A model generated the notes under the pieces. It saw nothing but the letters and a program-made list of their open reading frames with translations. It ran no database searches and had not been told where the DNA came from. From an uncultured Planctomycetota bacterium (GTDB taxonomy: Bacteria; Planctomycetota; Planctomycetia; Gemmatales; HRBIN36), in the NCBI GenBank assembly GCA_937944855.1, contig CALFAY010000004.1, forward strand, positions 1 through 64,000: a stretch of DNA of 64,000 nucleotides, read 5' to 3'. Positions within the stretch are counted from its first letter, which is position 1. Each line of letters starts with the position of its first letter. The position numbers and the translations under genes were made by a program. Positions 25,416 to 34,624 of the stretch are shown here, one piece after another.

Positions 25416-25904
25416 TCACTTGGCCGTGGCCACCGTCAGTTTGACGGTCTTGGGTGGCAGACATCGGGCGTCGCTGCACGCCTGGTAACGTACCGACATC
25501 TCCAGGGGCCGCAGGTCCGGCTTGCCATCGGCCAAGGGCCGCCGCACGGTCACGGGAATGACCGTCTTGCCCTCATAGTGATGGGCGACGACGTTGATCG
25601 TGTCGTCCCGATGCACCTTGCCTTTCGGATAGGCAATAGTGACGTCCTCCTTGGCCAGGCCGCTGACGGTCACGACCGTGGGGACGAAGATCTCATCTCC
25701 GGCCGGGTTGGCGTAAACATGCCAGCCGTTCTCGATCTGCATGATGATTTCGATGCTGAGCGTTTCCTTGCCGTCGGCCCCGGGCTGGCGGCTCTTCAAA
25801 ACAGCCTGGACCGACACCAGCTCGCTTTTGGCCTCGGAGTTCTGGGCCAGGGAGACGGAAACCAGACCCAAGGCCGCGACCAACACCGAAAGGATTCGCA
25901 TCAT
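25416..25904 (-). CDS. Secreted DsbD-alpha-like domain protein
   Basis: A 162-residue protein with signal peptide MMRILSVLVAALGLVSVSLA. The mature part is an immunoglobulin-like beta fold matching the N-terminal periplasmic domain of DsbD: ENGWHVYANPAGDEIFVPT, then VRYQACSDARCLPPKTVKL, whose two cysteines in CSDARC fit the redox pair of DsbD-alpha. The membrane and thioredoxin parts of DsbD are absent, so this is a stand-alone domain. It may relay electrons to exported partners; the partner is unknown. It is convergent with typA, nine bases away. Confidence 0.75.
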   Translation of the reverse strand: MMRILSVLVAALGLVSVSLAQNSEAKSELVSVQAVLKSRQPGADGKETLSIEIIMQIENGWHVYANPAGDEIFVPTVVTVSGLAKEDVTIAYPKGKVHRDDTINVVAHHYEGKTVIPVTVRRPLADGKPDLRPLEMSVRYQACSDARCLPPKTVKLTVATAK

Positions 25905-26196
25905 GACGGTTTCCTCCCAACGCCCTCCGATCCGGGAAGCCGAGGCCGATTCGCGGAAGGCACGGAAGTATAAGCCGGATACCCCGTTGTCGTCCAGAGC
26001 GAGCCATCAGGCGACTGCCTATGCTCTGAGCGTTCCCAAGTTTTCCTGGATTTGCTTCTCCGAAACCGGGCAGCTTACGCTGTCCGCTCACCGTGAAGTC
26101 GAACATGGGGTCAGCAGACCCGCTTGCTCTTGACGGGGGGAGGCCGACTGCGATATGCGGCTGACCTTTCCGCGGAGGAGGCGAAGCCGAGGCGTG

Positions 26197-26703
26197 ATGC
26201 GGCGATTGCGACTGACGATCCTGTTGTCGATGCTCGTCGTGGTCGGCTGCGTGGAGCGGCGCATGACCATCGTCACCGATCCGCCCGGGGCCGCCGTCAT
26301 CGTCAACGGCAAGGAGATCGGAGCCGCTCCCGTTGACGTGCCGAGCAAAATGTTCACCTATTACGGTGATTATGAAATCACGCTGTTGCGGGACGGTTAT
26401 GAACCGGCCCTGATTCGCCAGTCCGTACCGGCGCCGTGGTATCAATGGTGGCCGCTCGATTTCGTCAGTGAAAACCTGATTCCGTGGCACATCCACGACC
26501 GTCGCGTGTTCACCTATCAGCTTCAACCGGCCTTGGTGATTCCAGCGGAAAACCTGCTGGAACGAGCCAGTTTACAACGGGAACGTGCCAGAGCGATCGT
26601 TCCTGCCATGCCATCGGCGATCCCCGCGCCGGAAGCGGAGCAACCCTTGCCAGTGCTGCCGCCGCCGGCTCGCCTCGATCCGCCGGTCATCGAGGAGCCG
26701 TGA
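26197..26703 (+). CDS. PEGA-domain lipoprotein
   Basis: About 168 residues. MRRLRLTILLSMLVVVGC is a lipoprotein signal with Cys at position 18. A PEGA domain follows: MTIVTDPPGAAVIVNGKEIGAAPVDVP ... YEITLLRDGYEP. The C-terminus is proline-rich (AIPAPEAEQPLPVLPPPARLDPP). PEGA domains are common on bacterial surface proteins and probably bind envelope components. The ATG at 26197 is chosen because the open frame upstream has no signal sequence. Confidence 0.75.
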   Translation: MRRLRLTILLSMLVVVGCVERRMTIVTDPPGAAVIVNGKEIGAAPVDVPSKMFTYYGDYEITLLRDGYEPALIRQSVPAPWYQWWPLDFVSENLIPWHIHDRRVFTYQLQPALVIPAENLLERASLQRERARAIVPAMPSAIPAPEAEQPLPVLPPPARLDPPVIEEP

Positions 26704-26764
26704 GCGAGCGTCCTGCAAGGTCCTTCCCCTTGGCGAGTCGAAGCCTCTGGAGTAAGCTGTCGGT

Positions 26765-27070
26765 ATGAAACCACTTTGGGCGCTCGTATGCTCTGCGGTT
26801 CTACTGACGGGCTGGATGCTGAGTCGGCCGCCCTCGGCGGAAGCGTGTCCCGGCTGCAAGGAAGCCTTGGCCTCGCAGAACGAAGAGAGCCAGGCCGACC
26901 CGGAGACGCTCGGCTGGAATCCCGCCTATGCCTACTCGTACAGCGTGTTGTTCATGCTGGCGGTCCCGGCCGGCATCCTGATCACCTTCGGCACGGCTGC
27001 CTATCGTCTGACTCGCAAGCCGCCGCAACAGCCGCCGGACGCTTCAAACTGGGATGACCATTCCTTCTGA
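26765..27070 (+). CDS. Small membrane protein with exported CPGC motif
   Basis: A 101-residue protein. An N-terminal signal segment (MKPLWALVCSAVLLTGWML) is followed by EACPGCKEAL, a short acidic loop, one membrane helix (YSVLFMLAVPAGILITFGTAAYRL) and a proline-rich cytoplasmic tail. The CPGC pair faces outside and could bind metal or heme or be redox-active. Function not recognised. It lies 62 bases after the PEGA gene on the same strand. Confidence 0.65.
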   Translation: MKPLWALVCSAVLLTGWMLSRPPSAEACPGCKEALASQNEESQADPETLGWNPAYAYSYSVLFMLAVPAGILITFGTAAYRLTRKPPQQPPDASNWDDHSF

Positions 27071-27171
27071 ATGTATGCGAGCCTGACAGGAAACCGCCTG
27101 CTGCTGGCGAGCGGAGGACCAAAGCCTTCCCCAGCCAGTCGCAGGCGGTTCGCAGTTTCTGGAGTGATGCA

Positions 27172-27633
27172 TTGCTCATCCGCCCCGCCACCACCGCCGA
27201 CGTCCACGCCATCCACGGCCTCATCAAGACCCACGCTGAGCGCGGCAAGATGGTTCTGCGTCCGCTGGATGAGTTGTACGCCACGCTGCGTTCCTATGTC
27301 GTCTGCGAGTGGGACGGCCAAGTGGTCGGCTGTGCCTCCACGCACATCTTCTGGTCCGACCTCGCCGAACTGAAGGGCCTGGCGGTTGCCGACGCCTTCC
27401 ACGGCCGGGGCATCGGGGCGGCTCTCTGCCAGGCTTGTTATGAGGACATGCAGCGGGTTCGGGTCAAAAACCTGTTCGCCCTGACTACTTCCCCCGCTTT
27501 CTTCGAGAAGCTCGGCTACCGCCGGATCGCCAAGGAAAAGCTGCCGCGTTTCATCTGGGGCGAATGCGTCCGCTGCCCGTCGTTCCCTGTCTGCAACGAA
27601 GAAGCCGTCATCCGCGAAGTCGAGCTGCCCTGA
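27172..27633 (+). CDS. GNAT-family N-acetyltransferase, ArgA-like
   Basis: A 153-residue acetyltransferase. The acetyl-CoA site reads LKGLAVADAFHGRGIGAALCQAC (Q/RxxGxG/A motif). The N-terminus IRPATTADVHAIHGLIKTHAERGKMVLRPLDELY and the end SPAFFEKLGYRRIAKEKLPRFIWGECVRCPSFPVCNEEAVI resemble short N-acetylglutamate synthases of the arginine pathway, which keep a CxxCxxxxxCNE tail. No arginine gene is nearby. It begins with TTG at 27172, with GGAG eight bases upstream. Confidence 0.8.
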   Translation: MLIRPATTADVHAIHGLIKTHAERGKMVLRPLDELYATLRSYVVCEWDGQVVGCASTHIFWSDLAELKGLAVADAFHGRGIGAALCQACYEDMQRVRVKNLFALTTSPAFFEKLGYRRIAKEKLPRFIWGECVRCPSFPVCNEEAVIREVELP

Positions 27634-27642
27634 GCGCTGCCC

Positions 27643-28101
27643 TCATTCGGGCCGCTCCTCGAAGCCGTTGAGCCGCAGGAACTCCGCCCGCCAGCGGTAG
27701 TGGTCGAGCAGACCCTCAGTCGGCCGTCCGAGAATCCGCAAGGCCGCGTACAGGGCTTCGACCGTGGCCAATCCCCCTTCTGGGTCGGGATAAGTCTTGG
27801 AGGCGCGGGGGTAGGCCGTCCGGATGCCGACCAGCGATCGCGGCGGAACCTGGCTGAAACGTCGAGTCATGACCTCCGCCCATCGCCAGCTGCCGTCCAG
27901 CAGGAGCAATCCCTTGTCCGCATCCTCTTTCGTCAACGGCGGACCGGACGGATCGAGCCGCACGTAGCCGCTGAGGTCCGGCATCTCCTTCGGCGGGTAT
28001 TCGAGGAATAACAGGTCAGGACGATACCGCAGCGGCCAGACCGAGCATTTGGCTGGCTTCTCGTTCGGATGACGGACGATGATCGTAATCGGAAACCCCA
28101 T
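27643..28101 (-). CDS. Tsr3-like (DUF367) putative rRNA aminocarboxypropyltransferase
   Basis: A 152-residue protein. RHPNEKPAKCSVWPLRYRPDLLFLEYP is the N-terminal Tsr3 motif. DLSGYVRLDPSGPPLTKEDADKGLLLLDGSWRWAEVM, RSLVGIRTAYPRASK, GLATVEALYAALRILG and TEGLLDHYRWRAEFLRLNGF follow in the Tsr3 order. In eukaryotes and archaea Tsr3 adds the aminocarboxypropyl group of a hypermodified uridine in small-subunit rRNA using S-adenosylmethionine. Here the substrate is not known. It is convergent with the GNAT gene. Confidence 0.8.
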   Translation of the reverse strand: MGFPITIIVRHPNEKPAKCSVWPLRYRPDLLFLEYPPKEMPDLSGYVRLDPSGPPLTKEDADKGLLLLDGSWRWAEVMTRRFSQVPPRSLVGIRTAYPRASKTYPDPEGGLATVEALYAALRILGRPTEGLLDHYRWRAEFLRLNGFEERPE

Positions 28102-28125
28102 CAGCTTGATGCCGTCGGCACGACG

Positions 28126-29166
28126 TCACAAGGGCTGGCCGAACACCAGGCAGTAGTACGGCCTGTCCTGACGATTGTAGCGCACGCCGACGCCGATTTG
28201 CGTGTAGCTCGTGCTCAAGATGATGTCGCGATGGCCCGAGGAGTTCATCCAGGCGTTCACCACCTCACGGGCACTGGGATAGCCAAAGGCGATTGTCTCA
28301 CCGGCGGAGCGGTAGTTGTACCGGTAATGATTGATGCGGTCGATGAGATTGGGCAGATCGGCCTCGGGGATCGAATGGGAGAGCCGATTGAACTGGGCCA
28401 TGTTGGTGGCGTGGTGCTGGGCCGCCGAGATCAATTTCGGGTTCAGCGTCAGGGCCGCAAGCCCGCGACTGGTCCGCTCCTGGTTGATGAGCTCAAACAC
28501 CCGCCGTTCCAGTTCGGACAGGTTATTGCTCCCGTCCGTCGCCAAATAGGCAGCCAGTTTTGCACTGCCGAACGGTGCGTAGATGCTTCGCAAATCGCCG
28601 TCGGTAAACTGATCGAGCAGGTTAGTCCCGAGCGTGTCGGTCAGTGTGTCGATGTCCTTGCCGCCGTGCAGAGAGTCGTTGTCCGCTCCGCCGTCCAGTT
28701 GGTCTTTCCCCTGCATGCCGAAGAGCAGATCTTCGCCAGCTTCACCGAAGAGTTTGTCCTTCCCCTTGAAGCCGATGAGGATGTCATTGCCCGGCCCGCC
28801 AAGCAGCTTGTCATTCCCATCGCCGCCTTCGAGGTAGTCGTTGCCAGGGCCGCCGTTGGCCAGGCAGCGGATGGCCGTGTCGTTAATGAATAGGTCGTCT
28901 CCGTCCCCGCCTTCGAACACGATCCGGCGGACTAGAGTCGGTCGAACGTCTCGCTCTGCCAGCACCGTGTCGTCGGCCCGATTTGTCAGCGTGGCCCGTA
29001 ACTGGCCATCGACGAGCCGGACGTAAGCTCGGTTCCCCTGGTCGGTTCCCGTGATGGTCAAGAAGCCTGTCGCACTGTCGAAGACAATGGTGCCGGTGAG
29101 CAGACAGCGGTCTTCCAACGTTTCTAAAAGGGGACGAAGCTGGCGGCGAGCAGATGATGAGGGCAT
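28126..29166 (-). CDS. Surface protein with LETLEDR start, RTX repeats and CAP domain
   Basis: A 346-residue protein. The N-terminus has RPLLETLEDRCLLTG, the planctomycete extracytoplasmic marker. Residues about 75-180 hold RTX-type calcium repeats (GGDGDDLF, GGPGNDYLEGGDGNDKLLGGPGND, GKDQLDGGADND). The C-terminal 130 residues form a CAP/SCP domain: LERRVFELINQERTSRGLAAL, HHATNMAQFNRLSH, GETIAFGYPSAREVVNAWMNSSGHRDIILS. AAGGAGAG before the ATG at 29166 fixes the start. A weak TTGGAG-17-TACACT lies upstream. Role likely at the cell surface or secreted. Confidence 0.88.
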   Translation of the reverse strand: MPSSSARRQLRPLLETLEDRCLLTGTIVFDSATGFLTITGTDQGNRAYVRLVDGQLRATLTNRADDTVLAERDVRPTLVRRIVFEGGDGDDLFINDTAIRCLANGGPGNDYLEGGDGNDKLLGGPGNDILIGFKGKDKLFGEAGEDLLFGMQGKDQLDGGADNDSLHGGKDIDTLTDTLGTNLLDQFTDGDLRSIYAPFGSAKLAAYLATDGSNNLSELERRVFELINQERTSRGLAALTLNPKLISAAQHHATNMAQFNRLSHSIPEADLPNLIDRINHYRYNYRSAGETIAFGYPSAREVVNAWMNSSGHRDIILSTSYTQIGVGVRYNRQDRPYYCLVFGQPL

Positions 29167-29274
29167 GGAGCTCTCCTTGTCCGGACGGGATTTGCGCGTT
29201 GTGTCAAGTGTAGCACCCAGGCAAGCCGCCTCCAAGTATTTGTTTGGCAAACCAAGTGAAGACGGGTCCACGCT

Positions 29275-29303
29275 TTGCATGACCTTTTCCGTTCGGTTAT
29301 CAT
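29275..29303 (+). promoter_or_regulatory. Promoter of the type II secretion F-family gene
   Basis: TTGCAT (29275-29280) and TATCAT (29298-29303) with a 17-base spacer, 37 bases before the ATG at 29341. Confidence 0.5.
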
Positions 29304-29340
29304 CGCAGACGTGGTTTTGTGCCCTCTTTGAGCAGGTGCC

Positions 29341-30381
29341 ATGTTCTCCTCACGGCTATCGCTGGTCACGCTGATCCCTTTTTGCCGGGCCTTGCGGCAC
29401 CAGTTGGAAGCCGGCTTGACGCTGGCTCAGGCGATGAAGATGCAGGCCAGGAAAGGCCCGCTGGCCGTCCGGCCAGTCGCCCAGCGCATCGCCGACCGCC
29501 TCGCCGAAGGCGACAGTCTCCGCGACGCACTGAAGGAGGAAAAAGACCACTTTCCGCCGCTGTTCCTGACCATCAGCGCCGTGGCCGAGGAAACCGGCAA
29601 GCTGCCCGAAGTCCTGCGGGAACTGGAAGATTCCTTCGAGCTTCAGGTCCAACTGTGGCGGAAGTTCCTGGCCATGATCGCCTGGCCGGTCATCCAGTTC
29701 GTTCTGGCCGTCGTGGTGCTCGCGGCATTGATCTGGATCATGGGCATGATGCCCAGGGGCCTCGACGGTAAGCCGGTCATTACGGTTTTCGGCCTGTGCG
29801 GCGAAGTCCATGCGATTCTGTGGCTGTTTGGCTGGGCGTTGTTCGTCGGCGGCATCCTGGGCGGCTACTGGGTGGCGAAGGAAGTGTTCCGCAGCGGGGC
29901 CATCGACCGATTTCTGATCCAGGTGCCGGTCATCGGCGGCTGCATGAGAACGCTGGCCATCGGCCGCTTCTCGATGGGCATGGCGTTGACGCTCGAAGCG
30001 GGCGTGCCCACGCCGGAAGCCGCCCGGTTGAGCCTCTACGCCACCGGCAACGGGGCCTTCGATGCGGAAAGCAAGAAGGTCGCCAATCTCCTCCGCGAGG
30101 GGCAGACACTGGCCTGGTCCCTCCGGGAATCCGCGCTATTTCCTGAAGACTATCTCGCCGCCGTCGAGAATGCCGAGGAGAGCGGTACCGAACCTGAGGT
30201 GTTCAACCGCCTCGCGCAGCAATATCACGAAAAGGGCACGACGGCCCTGAAGATGCTGGCCTGGGCGGCGACCGGTCTGGTCTGGTTCCTCGTCGCCGCC
30301 GTGTTGATCTACTTCATCTTCAGCCTGGTCATGCAGATCGCCCAGCCGTACAAGGAAGCCTTCGACATGCTGGGCATGTGA
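29341..30381 (+). CDS. Type II secretion system F-family membrane protein
   Basis: A 346-residue protein with two GspF/PilC cytoplasmic helical repeats. The first is FCRALRHQLEAGLTLAQAMKMQA ... FPPLFLTISAVAEETGKLPEVLRELEDSFELQ. The second is FSMGMALTLEAGVPTPEAARLSL ... FPEDYLAAVENAEESGTEPEVFNRLAQQYHEK. Membrane helices follow each (LAMIAWPVIQFVLAVVVLAALIWIM; a middle pair; WAATGLVWFLVAAVLIYFIFSLVM). F proteins form the inner-membrane platform of type II secretion or type IV pili. No ATPase or pseudopilin gene is adjacent, so it stands alone here. Confidence 0.85.
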   Translation: MFSSRLSLVTLIPFCRALRHQLEAGLTLAQAMKMQARKGPLAVRPVAQRIADRLAEGDSLRDALKEEKDHFPPLFLTISAVAEETGKLPEVLRELEDSFELQVQLWRKFLAMIAWPVIQFVLAVVVLAALIWIMGMMPRGLDGKPVITVFGLCGEVHAILWLFGWALFVGGILGGYWVAKEVFRSGAIDRFLIQVPVIGGCMRTLAIGRFSMGMALTLEAGVPTPEAARLSLYATGNGAFDAESKKVANLLREGQTLAWSLRESALFPEDYLAAVENAEESGTEPEVFNRLAQQYHEKGTTALKMLAWAATGLVWFLVAAVLIYFIFSLVMQIAQPYKEAFDMLGM

Positions 30382-30424
30382 CTGGCCCGGCCCGACCTCG
30401 CGCACCTCGAACAGGGAAACCGAG

Positions 30425-33400
30425 ATGAACAAGACTTGCTTTGGCTCCTGCGTTTTTGTCGGCATTCTGGTCGTGCTCTGGGGGCCGCTGCCACGCCTGG
30501 CGGCTCAGAGGGAGTTCGGCTTCGACAACACGAAACCGTCGAATCAGCCGTACCTGTCCGCGGAGGAAAGCGTCAAACGGATGAAGGTCGCTGGAGGCTA
30601 CGAAATCAGCGTCTTCGCCGCCGAGCCGGACGTCATCAATCCGATTGCCTTTACCATTGACGAAAAGGGCCGGGTCTGGGTCCTGGAATGCTACGAATAT
30701 CCCCTCCGCACTCCGCCGGGCAAGGCCCCGCGCGACCGCATCATTATCCTGGAAGACACCAACGGCGACGGCCGCGCCGACAAACGCACCGTCTTCGCTG
30801 AGGGCAAGGATTTTCCGGTCCCGAAGGAACGGGCTGCAAAGGGGCTGGGAGCCTTCGACCTGGCCAGCGGGATCGAGGTCGGCCACGGCGGCGTCTTCGT
30901 CGGCGCGCCGCCGTACCTGTGGTTCATCGAAAACAACAATGACAAACCTGGCCGCTTCGAGATTCTCCTCAAAGGCTTCGGCAGCCAGGACACCCATGAG
31001 ATGCTCAACACGTTCCAATGGGGGCCGGACGGACGCTTGTACGGTCTGCACGGCGTCTTCACGCAATCGGATGTCACGGCCGAGAGCGGCAACGGCCCGC
31101 CGGTGCGGATGAACGCCGCCGTGTGGCGCTACGATGTCCAGACCCGCCGCTTCGAGGTCTTCGCCGAGGGCACCAGCAATCCCTGGGGCATGGATTTCGA
31201 CGCCGACGGCAACTGCTTCCTGGTCTGCTGCGTCATTCCCCATCTGTTCCACATCGTCCCCGGGGGCATCTACATCCGTCAGGCGGGTTCAAGCTACAAC
31301 CCGTATGTGTTCAGCTACATGAAGGAGATTTGCGATCACACGCACCATCGGGAAAGCGGCTGGGCACACGCCGGGCTGCTGGTCCTCGAAGGCGAGCACG
31401 TTCCCGAAGCCTATCGCGGCTCGGTCATCATGGGCAGCATCCACGGCTGCTCGATCAAAAGAGATGTGCTGCGCCGCAATGGCTCGTCGTTTGTCGCCTC
31501 TCACGCCGACGATTTCCTCGTCAGCGGCGACAAGAACTTCCGACCGATTAATCTCCGCTGGGGACCGAACGGGGACATCTTCGTGATCGACTGGCATGAC
31601 CAGAATCCTTGCCACCAAGCGAAACCCGATTCGTGGGACAAGGAACGCGGTCGGGTCTATCGCATCCAGCGCAGCGGAACCAGGCCGACCAAGGCGGAGG
31701 ACCTGTCCCAGCGAAACGACGCCGGGCTGCGGGATCTGCTGTCCGCTTCCAATCCGTATCTGAGTCGGACAGCCGCCCGGCTGCTGCGGGAACGCTCCGT
31801 TCCGCAAGCGGCACAAGGCAGTAGCCCGGTGAATGGCCCGACTCCGCTGACGGCCCGCTGGCTCCTCTGGGACGCCCTTTCCCGATCCGCCCAACTCATG
31901 CCAGCCGTCGAGAAACTGTTGGACGGCTACGCCGACGACACCGAAGCCGGCCGCATGTGGCGAGTCCGCTTCGTCAGCGAAACCCACGGAGCCGACCAGC
32001 TCGTGGTCCGGCTTCTCGCCGGAATCGCTTCCGGGGAAGGAAGTCCCCAGGTGCGGCGGGAACTGGCCAGCGCGGCGATTCGGCTCGGGCAAAGGACGGA
32101 CACCCGGCCTCTGCTTCGGCCTCTGCTTGCCCATGCCGAGGATGCTGACGATCCAATGATCCCCTACCTGCTCTGGCTGGCTTGGGAAAGGCAGATCGCC
32201 TTGGCGGAGCAGAATCGTTCCCGCCTGGTTTCCCAACTGCAAGATGAGCTCGACTGGCTGAGCCGAAACGCCGTCGGAAACCGATTAGTGGCAGACCACA
32301 TCATCGCCAAGACGATGCGGCGTTTGACGGTTCTCAATCAACCGGAGGTGCTGGCGTTGTGCGTCAACTTCGCCGGTGCGGTGATGGATGCGAAGGTGCG
32401 CCGCAAGGCGCTGGAAGGCCTTACGGAGGGCCTGCGTGGCCGGATCGTCGAACCGCCCCCGCAGTGGGACAAGATCGCTGCCGCGCTTGCAGTCATGGAC
32501 GATGCCGAGGTGCGTCGCCTCGGGGAACAACTGAGCGTCAACTTCCGCAGCGCCACTGCGGCACGCCGGGCCTACGACGCCGTCAGGGATGCCAGCCGAT
32601 CCCCAGCCGAGCGCTCCGAGGCTGTCCGCAATCTGGTTCTGCTCAAACATCCCGAAGCCCTGTCGGTCTGCCTGGCGCTGGTACGTTCGGAACGTGATCC
32701 CAAGGTCCGCCTGGAAGCGTGTCGAGCGCTGGCGTCGTTCGAGCAGCCCGACGTGGCAAGACAAGTGCTCCATCACTGGGCCGACTATCCCCCGGAAGTG
32801 CGGCGCGAGTTGCTCAACACGCTGAAGAGCCGCAAGGAATGGGCCCGTCAACTGCTTGACGCCGTGGAGAAAAAGCAGATTGCCCAGGAAGAAATCCACG
32901 CCAGCGTCATTCTGTCGCTGCTCGACTTCAACGACGCGAATCTGAACCGCCGGATCGAGCAGGTCTGGGGCCAGGTCCGCACGTCGCCTCCGCCAGCGGA
33001 ACTGGAGGAATTGATCGCCCGCATGAGGGCCTTCGTCGCCGAGAAGCCGGGAGATGCCGAACGGGGTCGCAAGGTCTTCGAGAAGAACTGCCAGCAGTGC
33101 CACAAGTTCGACGGCCGCGGCCATCAGGTCGGTCCTGATCTCGACGGCGCGGAACGCAGCCTGGGTTACATCCTCGTCAACGTCCTCGATCCCAATCGTG
33201 TCATCGGGCTGCCCTACTACCGCAAGACCATCCTGACCACCAGCGGCAAGCTGGTCACGGGCTTGCTGCACAGCGAGGAGCCGGACCGCATCGTGCTCAA
33301 GGTCGAAAACGGCGTGCTGGAGTCGATTCCGCGTTCGGAAATCGACATGGAAAAAACCGAGCCGAAGTCGCTCATGCCCGAAGGTCTGGACAAGAACATG

Positions 33401-33448
33401 ACGCCGGAGGACTTCCGCGATCTGGTGCAGTATCTCTTGCGGAAATAG
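30425..33448 (+). CDS. PVC-type propeller / HEAT / cytochrome c protein
   Basis: A 1007-residue exported protein. After a signal sequence (about 1-28) comes a sorbosone-dehydrogenase-like beta-propeller: VWVLECYEYPLRTP, DRIIILEDTNGDGRADKRTVF, NPWGMDFDADGNCFL, and DWHDQNPCHQ. HEAT-like helical repeats occupy about 440-870. A single-heme cytochrome c follows, with CQQCH at 889-893 and GHQVGPDLDG, and a C-terminal DPNRVIGLPYYRKTIL segment of the PVC heme-binding family. It likely oxidises a carbohydrate-type substrate and passes electrons out through the heme. These proteins are abundant in planctomycetes. Confidence 0.9.
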   Translation: MNKTCFGSCVFVGILVVLWGPLPRLAAQREFGFDNTKPSNQPYLSAEESVKRMKVAGGYEISVFAAEPDVINPIAFTIDEKGRVWVLECYEYPLRTPPGKAPRDRIIILEDTNGDGRADKRTVFAEGKDFPVPKERAAKGLGAFDLASGIEVGHGGVFVGAPPYLWFIENNNDKPGRFEILLKGFGSQDTHEMLNTFQWGPDGRLYGLHGVFTQSDVTAESGNGPPVRMNAAVWRYDVQTRRFEVFAEGTSNPWGMDFDADGNCFLVCCVIPHLFHIVPGGIYIRQAGSSYNPYVFSYMKEICDHTHHRESGWAHAGLLVLEGEHVPEAYRGSVIMGSIHGCSIKRDVLRRNGSSFVASHADDFLVSGDKNFRPINLRWGPNGDIFVIDWHDQNPCHQAKPDSWDKERGRVYRIQRSGTRPTKAEDLSQRNDAGLRDLLSASNPYLSRTAARLLRERSVPQAAQGSSPVNGPTPLTARWLLWDALSRSAQLMPAVEKLLDGYADDTEAGRMWRVRFVSETHGADQLVVRLLAGIASGEGSPQVRRELASAAIRLGQRTDTRPLLRPLLAHAEDADDPMIPYLLWLAWERQIALAEQNRSRLVSQLQDELDWLSRNAVGNRLVADHIIAKTMRRLTVLNQPEVLALCVNFAGAVMDAKVRRKALEGLTEGLRGRIVEPPPQWDKIAAALAVMDDAEVRRLGEQLSVNFRSATAARRAYDAVRDASRSPAERSEAVRNLVLLKHPEALSVCLALVRSERDPKVRLEACRALASFEQPDVARQVLHHWADYPPEVRRELLNTLKSRKEWARQLLDAVEKKQIAQEEIHASVILSLLDFNDANLNRRIEQVWGQVRTSPPPAELEELIARMRAFVAEKPGDAERGRKVFEKNCQQCHKFDGRGHQVGPDLDGAERSLGYILVNVLDPNRVIGLPYYRKTILTTSGKLVTGLLHSEEPDRIVLKVENGVLESIPRSEIDMEKTEPKSLMPEGLDKNMTPEDFRDLVQYLLRK

Positions 33449-33467
33449 AGCGGCAAACTGGCGGCCG

Positions 33468-34418
33468 TCAGCGGTCGCGGTCGCGGATGCGGAAGACGAG
33501 TTGCCGTAACAGATCGGCTTGGGGACCAAAGGGTTCCAGGTGTCGTTCTGCTTCCTCACAGACCTTTGCCAGCAGTCGGCGGCTCTCTTCGATGCCGATC
33601 AACCCGGGGTAGGTCAATTTGCCCAGACGGGCATCCTTTCCGACGCGCTTGCCGGTCTTTTCCAGGGTGCTTTCGACATCCAACAGGTCGTCGGAAATCT
33701 GGAAGGCCAGGCCGAGCCGCTCGGCAAAGCGGTCCAACGCGGTCAACAGCGACGGCTCCTGGCGGTCGTCCCACGGCGTTCCGTGGCCGCGCACCGCCAA
33801 GCCGATCATGCCGCCGATGCGTAACGCCGCCCGGAACAAGGCTCCGGTCTTCTTGCGGTGAATGGCTTCCAGGATTGGCAAGGTGGCGTCCGATCGGGAT
33901 TCCCAGTGCAGATCCTCGAACTGGCCGCCGACCATGCCCGCCGCTCCCGCGGCGCGAGCCAACTCCCGGCAGCACCAGGCCGCTAATTCCGGAGGATGCA
34001 CCGCCTCGGAGATCGCCTGAAAGGCCAGTGTCAACAGGGCGTCACCGACGAGAATTGCCGTCGCTTCGCCGAACTGCTTGTGGCAGGTGGGCCGACCGCG
34101 CCGCAGGTCGTCGTCGTCCATCGCGGGAAGGTCGTCATGCACCAGCGAATAGGCATGGACCATCTCGAGGGCCGCGGCTGCATCGAGCGCCGCTTCGACC
34201 GGGCCTCCGCAAGCCTCGCAGGCCATCAGGACCAGCAGCGGTCGCAAACGCTTGCCTGGACCGAGCAGACTGTAGCGCATGGCCTCGACCAGTCCAGCCG
34301 GACCGATCCCGGCACCGAGCCACATGCTGAGGCGGTCCTCGATCTGCTCCCGTCGCCTGGACAGATAGGCTTCTACCCCGCCCTGTTTCGCTTCGCTCAA
34401 TTTCCGCTCCTGACCCAT
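33468..34418 (-). CDS. ispA: Polyprenyl diphosphate synthase, FPP-synthase type
   Basis: A 316-residue trans-isoprenyl synthase. The first aspartate motif DDLPAMD is at 95-101 and the second, DDLLD, at 243-247. GKRLRPLLVLMACEACGG, GGQFEDL and KTGALFRAALRIGG are family landmarks. The DDx4D form and the length fit bacterial farnesyl/geranylgeranyl diphosphate synthases that condense isopentenyl units. Product length cannot be told from sequence. The ATG at 34418 gives a standard N-terminus; the open frame extends upstream without a ribosome site. It is convergent with the PVC cytochrome gene. Confidence 0.9.
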   Translation of the reverse strand: MGQERKLSEAKQGGVEAYLSRRREQIEDRLSMWLGAGIGPAGLVEAMRYSLLGPGKRLRPLLVLMACEACGGPVEAALDAAAALEMVHAYSLVHDDLPAMDDDDLRRGRPTCHKQFGEATAILVGDALLTLAFQAISEAVHPPELAAWCCRELARAAGAAGMVGGQFEDLHWESRSDATLPILEAIHRKKTGALFRAALRIGGMIGLAVRGHGTPWDDRQEPSLLTALDRFAERLGLAFQISDDLLDVESTLEKTGKRVGKDARLGKLTYPGLIGIEESRRLLAKVCEEAERHLEPFGPQADLLRQLVFRIRDRDR

Positions 34419-34624
34419 CGCCTCTGAAGCGCCGACAGTCCCCGTCCGCCGATATGCTAGGTGCCTTGTCCAGTCTTCGCCACCAGGCCGCTCCCGGCTG
34501 ATCGGCCGTAACGCAGTCCATCGGATCATCGCGTCTGGACATCGCACACGGATCCCGGTATGACCGCCGCCCAGCCGGCCGGAGAGTTCGTCAAACCGTC
34601 CGCGTCGGCAGGTCAGGGGATCGC

